From contig JAKLJF010000376.1 in NCBI GenBank assembly GCA_023151335.1, positions 1 through 5,131 of the forward strand: 5,131 nt of DNA, read 5' to 3'. The stretch is from Thermoanaerobaculia bacterium. GTDB lineage: Bacteria; Bacteroidota; Bacteroidia; Chitinophagales; Saprospiraceae. Below the pieces are notes generated by a model. It saw nothing but the letters and a program-made list of their open reading frames with translations, ran no database searches and was not told where the DNA came from. Numbering within the stretch: position 1 is the first letter of the stretch; every line of letters starts with the position of its first letter. The position numbers and the translations under genes were made by a program. Positions 1 through 5,131 of this stretch are shown here, one piece after another.

Positions 1-242
1 ACGACGCGCTGGAATTATACCCTAACCCGGCCAGCCAGGAAATTACCCTGCGTTACGGCGACCGGACGCCACAAGAGATCCGCCTCCTCGCCCCGGATGG
101 ACGACTCCTGCACCGCGTATCCCACCCGCAACCACAACAAACCCGGCTACCGGTCGGCGATCTGCCCGCCGGCGTTTACCTTGTACAATTATTCACCGGA
201 ACGTATGTATCGTCGCGGGCAGTAGTCATCCGCAAAGAGTAG
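1..242 (+). CDS. C-terminal end of a T9SS-exported protein (type A sorting domain), 5' partial
   Basis: This is the last 79 codons of a gene that enters from the left edge; the frame begins at base 3 and stops at TAG 240-242. The visible part matches the type A C-terminal sorting domain of the type IX secretion system. It opens with LYPNPASQEITLRY, where YPNP is the hallmark start of the domain. The middle IRLLAPDGRLLHRV corresponds to the usual 'v.iyd..G+.v' strand pair. LPVGDLPAGVYLVQL is the conserved 'l..G.Y.v.l' segment, and the protein ends in a basic VVIRKE tail. In this family the domain directs periplasmic protein across the outer membrane by T9SS, where it is normally cleaved and the protein is released or anchored to the surface. 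The functional part of the protein lies outside the window, so its activity cannot be named. A strong terminator follows 34 bases after the stop. Confidence 0.88.
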   Translation, partial: DALELYPNPASQEITLRYGDRTPQEIRLLAPDGRLLHRVSHPQPQQTRLPVGDLPAGVYLVQLFTGTYVSSRAVVIRKE

Positions 243-275
243 TTTTTTATTCTATAACCCGAGAGGTTTGGTTCG

Positions 276-307
276 ACGGTCCGGCGGCAAGCGCCGGGCC
301 GTTTTTT
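276..307 (+). terminator. Rho-independent terminator after the T9SS substrate gene
   Basis: An 11-bp stem is formed by ACGGTCCGGCG (276-286) and CGCCGGGCCGT (292-302). All pairs are Watson-Crick except one G-U, and the loop is GCAAG. The run of six T at 302-307 follows directly. GC-rich stem, short loop and T-tract together are the textbook intrinsic terminator. It closes the upstream gene and isolates it from the alkylation repair gene, which therefore needs its own promoter in roughly 303-350. Confidence 0.9.
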
Positions 308-337
308 ATACTTATTTTCGCCCGGCCCCTTACTCAA

Positions 338-369
338 ATCAACACATCAACACATCAACAAATCAACAT
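338..369 (+). repeat. Four tandem 8-bp units in the leader of the alkylation repair gene
   Basis: Four back-to-back copies of ATCAACAN occupy 338-345, 346-353, 354-361 and 362-369; only the eighth base varies (C, C, A, T). The block ends one base before the ATG at 371. It contains no G and has no Shine-Dalgarno motif, so this unstructured A/C-rich stretch is what lies where a ribosome would load. From memory, similar short A/C-rich repeats occur before start codons in some Bacteroidota. Whether they help translation or are just slippage-prone microsatellites cannot be told from one copy. Confidence 0.85.
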
Positions 370-370
370 A

Positions 371-1045
371 ATGCTCCCTCCCAACGACTACTACCGTCTC
401 GTGCGCGACACCTTCCGTGCCCACGGCAAACCCGATGTAGCCCAGGGCCAGATGGCCTATATGCGCCAGCAGTTTGAATACTTTGGCCTGAAAATGCCGG
501 CCTGGACGGCCCTCACCAGAGAAATCACCCAAAAGCAGGGTATCCCTGACGGGGATGCCCTGCAGGAGCTCGCGCGCCTGTGTTTTGAAGACGAACACCG
601 CGAAATGCAGTACTTTGCCCTGGAGTGCGTACAAAAAATGGTGAAAAAACAGCCGGCGGGTTTCATTGATTTTCTGGAAGAACTGATCTGCACAAAATCC
701 TGGTGGGATACCGTGGACTGGATCGGCACCAAGATGGTGGGCGTGCACTTTCAGCGGTATCCCGAACTCATCCGGCCGGTAACCGAACGCTGGATGGCCT
801 CCGGCGAGTTGTGGCTGCAGCGGGTTTGCCTGATCTTTCAGTTGATGTACAAAGAAAAAACCGATGCCGGGCTGCTATTCGGGTATATTCGCCAGGTGGC
901 GGGCTCCAAAGAATTTTTCCTGCAAAAAGGCGCGGGTTGGGCTTTGCGGCAATATTCGAAAACCAATCCCGACGCGGCGCGGCGCTTTCTGGCCGAAACG
1001 ACCGTGGCGCCGCTCACGCGGCGGGAAGGGGGGAAATATTTGTAA
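371..1045 (+). CDS. DNA alkylation repair protein, AlkD-like HEAT-repeat DNA glycosylase
   Basis: The 224-residue protein matches the DNA alkylation repair family (AlkC/AlkD superfamily, all-helical HEAT-like repeats), whose members excise N3- and N7-alkylated purines to start base excision repair in the cytoplasm. The catalytic set described for Bacillus cereus AlkD (W109, D113, R148, W187) has exact counterparts here with one constant offset: W112 and D116 in KSWWDTVDW, R151 in LWLQRVCLI and W190 in GAGWALRQYSK. Length is about that of the family, so the gene appears complete and active. The ATG at 371 is chosen because it sits just after the leader repeat and the N-terminus YYRLVRDTFRAHG aligns with the first helix typical of the family. 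No ribosome binding site is seen. The upstream terminator implies independent transcription; TATTTTCG (313-320) is a one-mismatch -7 element, without a convincing -33 partner. The gene faces the CotH gene tail to tail. Confidence 0.9.
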   Translation: MLPPNDYYRLVRDTFRAHGKPDVAQGQMAYMRQQFEYFGLKMPAWTALTREITQKQGIPDGDALQELARLCFEDEHREMQYFALECVQKMVKKQPAGFIDFLEELICTKSWWDTVDWIGTKMVGVHFQRYPELIRPVTERWMASGELWLQRVCLIFQLMYKEKTDAGLLFGYIRQVAGSKEFFLQKGAGWALRQYSKTNPDAARRFLAETTVAPLTRREGGKYL

Positions 1046-1075
1046 TGAGCAAACAGCCGAATTCAAAATTCCTCA

Positions 1076-3616
1076 TCAGCGCGGCATATATACTACTTTT
1101 ATATTTTGCCGGAACGCCCCCGCGTTTCCCTGCAACAAATAGGCGCCGGCCTGCAGACCGCCCAAATCAAGTCGCAGGCTGTAACGGCCGGGCGTCAGTT
1201 GTTGGCTGCCGTCGGCCAGTATTTTCACCGTTCGACCGGTGGCCATTGAGAGCAGTCGCAGGGAGACCGGCGCCGCATCAGGCAGTTCGAGGGTAACGGT
1301 AGCGGCGTTTTCTATTATGGTGGGATGCACGCTCAGGGCAGGCTGTACCGTGGCAGGATCGGCTACGGACGTGGTCATTTTGACAAAATGAGCAGTGATG
1401 GTATCGGCCCCACTCAGTTTAAGGGTCACATTGGCGAGCGAATCGCCGGGCAGGAATGTCTGATTTGTAGCGAGCCACCGGTCAAACAGAAAGCCGGAGG
1501 TAGTGTCGTACAGGGCCGACAACTTCAGGTCGATGCCGCCGAAATAGGAGCCGGCATAAGGCAAATCTTTGATAGTCAGCGAGTTAACTTGCAAATGGGC
1601 AAGACTGTCGGGGTCAGCATCAAAAGTAACTTCATAAGGGCCGCTGAGGTTGTAGCAATCGATCATGCCACTGGCCATGGCATTACATCGGCGCGTGATG
1701 AAGTCGCGGAGGCGTTGTACATTGGATTGCCAGTGGTCATAGTCGCCACCCCAACGGGCCGTGTGCCGGGTCATTTCCGGCGCGATGCGGTTAGCCACGG
1801 TGTCAAGGTACGATAGCATGTTGTCGCAGCTGAACACGGTGTTCATCAGGTCGATGTAGCGGGAAATGTAATATTGTTTAAAGCCGGGGTTTACAGTGAG
1901 TTGGCGCAGCAACCGGATATGGCCCTCGGGGTCGGAGAAATCATCCAGGTATTCGGGATTGCAGGGCAAGGCCGCAGAGGAGGTGTCGGGTATATTGGTG
2001 TAATTGATGTAGTAGCCAAAGGTGGCGTCGTTGTCCCAGAGGATGTAGCCCCATTTACGGTGCCCGCCGGCAGGGTTGAGGCCGCGCCACCAGCCGGTGT
2101 TGTAGTTGAGCCAGTCAGAACACACGGTCACGGAGTTGACAATGACATAGTCCACCAGGCTGGCCACGTCCAGTTGGGAGGCCACGAAATCAAATTTGGC
2201 CTGGTCGGCCATGCTGTTGAACTGGATGTACTGATACAGCGATTTCCAGTTTTGCAGGGCTTTGTTGCCGCCGTATTCGGCCCAGGTATTGCCCCAGGTG
2301 AGGATGTACTGGATGTCGTATTTACCCTGTCCGTAGTAATATTCGGTGTAGTCGTGGTCGTCGGGGATTTCGCGCAGGTCGTACACGCCCCAATACTGGC
2401 CGTCGATGTACACGATGGCTTTTTCGGAAAGGCGCAGGTCGAGGTGCAGGCCGCCGCGTTTGGCCAGGTTGTGCACGTAGGCGTCGCGCAGGTGGGCGCA
2501 GCCTTCGTGGGCGGGCAGGAAATTACCGGGGTAGTTATCGTCGCCGGCGGCGCGCAGGATGAGCCGCTGGAATTCGTCGCGGTCCGACATCGTAAAGATT
2601 TTTTCCTCCAGGGCATTGTTATAGCCCATTTCGTCGCGGGCGATGAGGTCGATGCTGCGCTGGTCGTTCACCCAGGAGTCCTGGCCGTGGCTGTTGAATT
2701 CGCCGTAGCTGCGCGCCTTGCGCTGACCGTACTGGTCGAAATATTCGATGGATCCATGCGGGCGCAGGTCTTTGTCGCCATTGGCCAGGTCGCGGAGCCG
2801 GTAGCCGGCCACGGAAACCACGGGTAAGGTGTGCGTTTCGTTGATAAAATACGTGGCGTACTCCACGAAGCCGGGTAGTTGGGTCGTGTCGGGGCTGATC
2901 GCCATAGCCTTGAGTACGGCGGTGGATTTCAGCGTAATGGGGCCGGTGTACATTGTTGAAGCAGCCGAAGGTTCAGTGCCGTCGAGCGTATAGTACAAGG
3001 TGGCGCCGGGTTCGTTGTTGGTGAGGGCGACGGTGACGGAGTCGGTGTAAAACCCCGCCGGCATGTCGAAGTCGGGCCGGTTGGCAAAGCCGGAAAAGCG
3101 GGGACTGTTATTATTGGTGCCGCCGGGGACAGGCCCGGTGAGGATCACCCAGGGCGTGCCGCCGTCGGTAGCGCGGCCGCGCGACTGATCCAGTTTGGTT
3201 TTATTGATGGTCACCTGATCGATCACAATTCCCGAAGGATTGGCCAGCAGCAGGCGTTCGGGATCATTTTTGGTTTGCGTTAGCCTGAAATTGGTGTGCA
3301 AACCCAGGCTCATGGCCGTGTCGCGGCCACTGGCCCAAAATACCTGGAACCCCTTGCCGGGTATTTTCGTGCCGGCCGGGATTTGCCATTTGGTAGGCCG
3401 GTTCTTGTTGTCGCTCAGGTAGTAACCGCCGATGTTGATCTCCGCCGAATCGCGGTTATACAGTTCTATCCAGTCTTCGTATTTCCCGAAATTGTCGGGG
3501 AAACGGTTCAGGTTGGCGCAGGAGTATTCGTTGATGACTACCTGGGCGGAAAGGGTGCGGAGTGTGAGCAGGGGCAAAAAGACAAGGGCCACTTTGCGGT
3601 AAAGTGCCGTTTTCAT
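1076..3616 (-). CDS. Secreted CotH kinase family protein with lamin-tail, hexosaminidase C-terminal-like and T9SS sorting domains
   Basis: The ATG at 3616-3614 gives 846 residues starting MKTALYRK, a clean signal peptide (basic start, hydrophobic VALVFLPLLTL, cleavage after about LSAQ, residue 25). ATG 3622-3620 adds only two residues; ATG 3661 would put a charged stretch before the signal peptide and is less likely. Approximate order: lamin-tail domain 26-140 (VVINEYSCAN, EDWIELYN), chitobiase/hexosaminidase C-terminal-like domain 182-255 (TLYYTLDGTEP), CotH kinase domain 260-647, a beta-rich repeat-like domain 660-746 (GFLFDRW, DTITAHFV), and a T9SS type A sorting domain 762-846 (LSVHPTIIENAATVTLEL, LQAGAYLLQ). 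In the CotH part, GQYWGVYDLRE and ILWDNDATFG match nucleotide- and metal-binding motifs of this atypical kinase fold; D528 and D530 are candidate metal ligands. Spore-coat CotH phosphorylates protein serines; for exported Bacteroidota members the substrate is unknown, and surface or matrix protein modification is inference. No promoter is firmly seen; GATTTTTG (minus strand, 3669-3662) is a one-mismatch -7 element. Confidence 0.9.
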   Translation of the reverse strand: MKTALYRKVALVFLPLLTLRTLSAQVVINEYSCANLNRFPDNFGKYEDWIELYNRDSAEINIGGYYLSDNKNRPTKWQIPAGTKIPGKGFQVFWASGRDTAMSLGLHTNFRLTQTKNDPERLLLANPSGIVIDQVTINKTKLDQSRGRATDGGTPWVILTGPVPGGTNNNSPRFSGFANRPDFDMPAGFYTDSVTVALTNNEPGATLYYTLDGTEPSAASTMYTGPITLKSTAVLKAMAISPDTTQLPGFVEYATYFINETHTLPVVSVAGYRLRDLANGDKDLRPHGSIEYFDQYGQRKARSYGEFNSHGQDSWVNDQRSIDLIARDEMGYNNALEEKIFTMSDRDEFQRLILRAAGDDNYPGNFLPAHEGCAHLRDAYVHNLAKRGGLHLDLRLSEKAIVYIDGQYWGVYDLREIPDDHDYTEYYYGQGKYDIQYILTWGNTWAEYGGNKALQNWKSLYQYIQFNSMADQAKFDFVASQLDVASLVDYVIVNSVTVCSDWLNYNTGWWRGLNPAGGHRKWGYILWDNDATFGYYINYTNIPDTSSAALPCNPEYLDDFSDPEGHIRLLRQLTVNPGFKQYYISRYIDLMNTVFSCDNMLSYLDTVANRIAPEMTRHTARWGGDYDHWQSNVQRLRDFITRRCNAMASGMIDCYNLSGPYEVTFDADPDSLAHLQVNSLTIKDLPYAGSYFGGIDLKLSALYDTTSGFLFDRWLATNQTFLPGDSLANVTLKLSGADTITAHFVKMTTSVADPATVQPALSVHPTIIENAATVTLELPDAAPVSLRLLSMATGRTVKILADGSQQLTPGRYSLRLDLGGLQAGAYLLQGNAGAFRQNIKVVYMPR

Positions 3617-3806
3617 GTTCATAACAGCGTATTTGTCCGGGTTAAAAATTCGGTCACGCAAAAATCACGGAAATTGGGAGAATACGCATTTTTATTAATG
3701 ACGGCTTTGGCAAAAGGAGGATTTAAGTATTTATTAAACAAAATGTGTTATTTTAAAAATAAAATGTTTTTATTTGCTGTCATTTTTCAAAAACAAAATA
3801 TAACTG
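3617..3806. promoter_or_regulatory. AT-rich divergent intergenic region
   Basis: This 190-base gap lies between the divergent CotH-family and ORF6N genes and must hold the start signals of both. Bases 3721-3780 contain only 8 G or C in 60, against more than half in the flanking genes. No full Bacteroidota promoter (TTG, 17-23 bases, TAnnTTTG) is found on either strand. The best partial matches are TTTATTTG (3769-3776, +), about 30 bases before the ORF6N start, and GATTTTTG (3669-3662, -), about 45 bases before the CotH start; each has one mismatch to the -7 element and no clear -33 partner. An AAGGAGG at 3714-3720 has no start codon at the right distance. No RNA gene is recognisable. Confidence 0.5.
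3740..3776 (+). repeat. Two AT-rich direct repeats 21 bp apart, with a small palindrome between
   Basis: AAAATGTGTTATTTT (3740-3754) and AAAATGTTTTTATTTG (3761-3776) agree as AAAATGT-(G or TT)-TTATTT, and their first bases are 21 bp apart, about two helical turns. A palindrome TTATTTT-A-AAAATAA (3748-3762) bridges them. The position just before the ORF6N start would suit an operator or upstream promoter element. The region is extremely AT-rich, so chance similarity is quite possible. Confidence 0.35.
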
Positions 3807-4313
3807 ATGGAATTACAGATCATTCAACAAAAAATCCACGAGATACGGGGGCTGCGGGTCATGCTGGATTTCGATTTGGCGGAGCTGTACGGGGTGGAAA
3901 CACGTGTTTTAAAACAAGCAGTTAAACGAAGTTTAGAGCGTTTCCCACCTGATTTTATGTTTGAACTTACCCCACAAGAATTTAAAAACTTGAGATCACA
4001 ATTTGTGATCTCAAGTTGGGGCGGCTCACGCTACCCGCCTTTCGCTTTCACCGAACACGGCGTAGCCATGCTGTCCGGCGTTTTAAACAGCCCAAAATCT
4101 ATCGAAACAAATATTTCCATTATCCGGGCTTTTATTGCGCTTCGCCATTACGCGCTCACGTACAGTGAGTTATCACAAAAGATCGCTGAAGTGGAAGCCA
4201 AATTTGATTCGGAAATCGCCGACATCCATGAGGCCTTGCGGCAGCTGGGCCCTGCCGGTGAAAACCCGGATGCATGGGAAAACCGGACGCGGATTGGATT
4301 TAAAAAGGAATGA
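3807..4313 (+). CDS. ORF6N domain-containing protein (phage-type DNA-binding domain)
   Basis: The 168-residue protein carries an ORF6N domain across about residues 5-95. This KilA-N-related domain is known from phage antirepressor-like and DNA-virus proteins and is common as stand-alone genes in Bacteroidota. Visible family signatures are IRGLRVMLDFDLAELYGVET near the N-terminus, LKQAVKRSLERFPPDFMFEL, and the RYPPFAFTEHGVAMLSGVLNS block, followed by INVSIIRAF-like TNISIIRAF. Residues 118-147 (YSELSQKIAEVEAKF onward) look like a short coiled coil, often the dimerising part, and the basic end RIGFKKE matches the usual C-terminus, so the gene seems complete. DNA binding is the expected role; target and function are unknown. 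It has no phage or transposase neighbours here. GC is uneven: about 36% over 3901-4020 and 67% over 4021-4080, about 49% overall in 3841-4260 by hand count, below the neighbouring genes. That suggests acquired or mosaic DNA. The start at 3807 has no Shine-Dalgarno. Confidence 0.9.
   Translation: MELQIIQQKIHEIRGLRVMLDFDLAELYGVETRVLKQAVKRSLERFPPDFMFELTPQEFKNLRSQFVISSWGGSRYPPFAFTEHGVAMLSGVLNSPKSIETNISIIRAFIALRHYALTYSELSQKIAEVEAKFDSEIADIHEALRQLGPAGENPDAWENRTRIGFKKE
3987..4017. repeat. Perfect 15-nt inverted repeat inside the ORF6N coding sequence
   Basis: The left arm AACTTGAGATCACAA (3987-4001) and right arm TTGTGATCTCAAGTT (4003-4017) are exact reverse complements around a single T at 4002. 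The repeat starts exactly on a codon boundary and encodes residues 61-70 (NLRSQFVISS) plus the first base of W71's predecessor region, ending just before the conserved GG-RY block. It could fold as a hairpin in mRNA or a cruciform in DNA. There is no T-run after it (GGGGCGG follows), so it is not an intrinsic terminator. Confidence 0.95.
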
Positions 4314-4326
4314 AATGATACCTTTG
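4293..4326 (+). promoter_or_regulatory. Bacteroidota-type sigma promoter for the aldolase gene
   Basis: TACCTTTG at 4319-4326 is an exact match to the Bacteroidota -7 element TAnnTTTG. ATTG at 4293-4296 is a fair -33 element (TTG core), with a 22-base spacer inside the 17-23 range reported for the phylum. Transcription would start near 4331-4334, leaving a leader of about 30 bases before the ATG at 4363. The -33 part overlaps the last codons of the ORF6N gene and the -7 element lies just after its stop, so the aldolase can be expressed independently of that gene. Confidence 0.75.
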
Positions 4327-4362
4327 CAGCCCTTAATCAGGCACTAACCAAATAATAAGATC

Positions 4363-5131
4363 ATGGATTATCAAAAAATCGCTGAACTCCTGGCCGGAGA
4401 AGCGGACCATCTGCTGGCCTACGAATGCCGGACGATCGGCAAGGACCAATTGCAATTGCCTTCGCCGGATTTTGTGGACAAAGTTTTCGGCGCCTCCAAC
4501 CGCTCGCCCCAGGTGTTGCGCAGTTTGGCTGCACTTTTCAATTCCGGGCGTCTGAGCGGCACGGGGTATCTGTCCATTCTACCGGTCGATCAGGGCATCG
4601 AGCATAGCGCGGGTGCGTCGTTTGCCGCCAACCCGATCTATTTCGACCCGGAGAACATCGTAAATCTGGCTATCGAAGGCGGCTGCAACGCGGTGGCCAC
4701 CACGTTCGGCGGACTGGCGATGATATCGCGCAAATACGCGCACAAGATCCCGCTCATTGTCAAGATCAACCACAACGAACTGCTGACCTATCCGAATAAA
4801 TTCGACCAGATCATGTTCGGCTCGGTGCGCGATGCCTGGAACCTGGGCGCCACGGCCGTGGGCGCTACCATTTATTTCGGTTCGGCAGAGTCGACGCGGC
4901 AGATCATCGAGGTGTCGCAGGCCTTCGAAGAAGCGCACGCGCTGGGCATGGCCACTATCCTGTGGTGCTACACCCGCAACAACGCCTTCAAAAAAGACGG
5001 CGTCGATTATCATGTTTCTGCCGACCTGACCGGCCAGGCCAACCACCTCGGCGTGACCATCCAGGCCGATATCATCAAACAAAAACTGCCCGAAAACAAC
5101 GGCGGCTTCACGGCCCTGAACACCGGCGGCA
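4363..5131 (+). CDS. fbaB: Class I fructose-bisphosphate aldolase, DhnA/FbaB type, 3' partial
   Basis: The reading frame from ATG 4363 stays open to the window edge (256 codons seen; E. coli FbaB has about 350). It cleaves fructose 1,6-bisphosphate to dihydroxyacetone phosphate and glyceraldehyde 3-phosphate, and works in reverse in gluconeogenesis, through a Schiff base on lysine rather than a zinc ion. The sequence is very close to E. coli FbaB as I recall it: [19 protein letters not shown] (66-84), [15 protein letters not shown] (85-99), [12 protein letters not shown] (166-177), [20 protein letters not shown] (209-228) and [14 protein letters not shown] (235-248). The Schiff-base lysine should be in ADIIKQK (K239 or K241); I cannot fix which without an alignment. 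The start is supported by the alignable N-terminus ([13 protein letters not shown]) and the promoter about 35 bases upstream. The leader is A-rich without a Shine-Dalgarno. The remaining C-terminal third lies outside the window. Confidence 0.93.
   Translation, partial: MDYQKIAELLAGEADHLLAYECRTIGKDQLQLPSPDFVDKVFGASNRSPQVLRSLAALFNSGRLSGTGYLSILPVDQGIEHSAGASFAANPIYFDPENIVNLAIEGGCNAVATTFGGLAMISRKYAHKIPLIVKINHNELLTYPNKFDQIMFGSVRDAWNLGATAVGATIYFGSAESTRQIIEVSQAFEEAHALGMATILWCYTRNNAFKKDGVDYHVSADLTGQANHLGVTIQADIIKQKLPENNGGFTALNTGG

Noticed and set aside
338..369. Start of a CRISPR array
   Set aside because: The units are 8 bp and contiguous with no spacers.
347..748. 133-codon minus-strand open frame
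   Set aside because: Antisense to the alkylation repair gene, whose catalytic residues are all present; no domain in the opposite frame.
1060..1072. GAATT-CAA-AATTC as a bidirectional terminator between the convergent genes
   Set aside because: Only five AT-rich pairs and no T-run on either side; too weak to call.
1045..1296. Possible small membrane or exported protein starting at the TAATG overlap with the repair gene stop (MSKQPNSKFLISAAYILLLYF...)
   Set aside because: The hydrophobic start is tempting, but nearly the whole frame runs antisense through the T9SS sorting domain of the CotH gene and the rest is Arg/Pro-rich with no domain. A chance frame is more likely.
2128..2616. 162-codon minus-strand frame inside the CotH-family gene
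   Set aside because: Thr/Ser/Pro/Cys-rich translation in a shifted frame of the real gene; no domain or start context.
1874..2827. 317-codon plus-strand open frame opposite the CotH-family gene
   Set aside because: Its translation is a monotonous Val/Gly/Ala-rich string with no domain, typical of the antisense frame of a GC-rich gene; the minus-strand gene has a signal peptide and four recognisable domains.
3714..3720. AAGGAGG as a Shine-Dalgarno site for an unlisted small gene
   Set aside because: No ATG, GTG or TTG lies 5-12 bases downstream, and Bacteroidota seldom use this motif; the short frame through here reads into ORF6N out of phase.
3987..4017. Palindrome as a CRP/FNR-type operator or a terminator
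   Set aside because: The half-sites are in the order TCACA...TGTGA, inverse to the CRP arrangement, and no T-tract follows the stem; it also lies within a conserved coding stretch.
4579..5082. 167-codon minus-strand open frame
   Set aside because: Lies entirely opposite the strongly conserved aldolase coding sequence.

Overview
The window looks like a chromosomal segment from a Bacteroidota bacterium of moderately high GC, about 55-57% in the housekeeping genes by rough hand count. Three independent signs point there. Two proteins end in type IX secretion system (T9SS) type A sorting domains. An exact Bacteroidota promoter -7 element (TACCTTTG, consensus TAnnTTTG) precedes the last gene. None of the starts has a usable Shine-Dalgarno sequence. 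The GC content and gene types would suit Saprospiria or Chitinophagia, but the genus cannot be fixed from this sequence.

Layout from left to right. Bases 1-242 are the 3' end of a T9SS-exported protein, closed by a strong intrinsic terminator at 276-307. A G-free leader made of four tandem 8-bp units abuts the start of an AlkD-type DNA alkylation repair gene (371-1045, +). This gene converges, with a 30-bp gap, on a large minus-strand gene (3616 to 1076) for a secreted CotH-kinase-family protein. That protein has a signal peptide, a lamin-tail domain, a chitobiase/hexosaminidase C-terminal-like domain, the CotH domain, a beta-rich repeat-like domain and a T9SS sorting tail. An AT-rich divergent intergenic region (3617-3806) separates it from an intact ORF6N-domain gene (3807-4313, +). 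Inside that gene is a 31-nt inverted repeat with perfect 15-nt arms. The ORF6N gene has patchy base composition and looks like an accessory insertion. A promoter lying over its last codons probably drives a class I (DhnA/FbaB-type) fructose-bisphosphate aldolase gene (4363 to beyond the window edge).

The genes do not form one pathway. DNA repair, an exported surface or matrix protein, a phage-like DNA-binding-domain protein and a central-carbon enzyme sit side by side, mostly as separate transcription units. I see no multi-gene defence or biosynthetic system. The features most worth a second look are the palindrome inside the ORF6N gene with its composition boundary, the tandem-repeat leader of the alkylation repair gene, and the paired AT-rich repeats in the divergent intergenic region.
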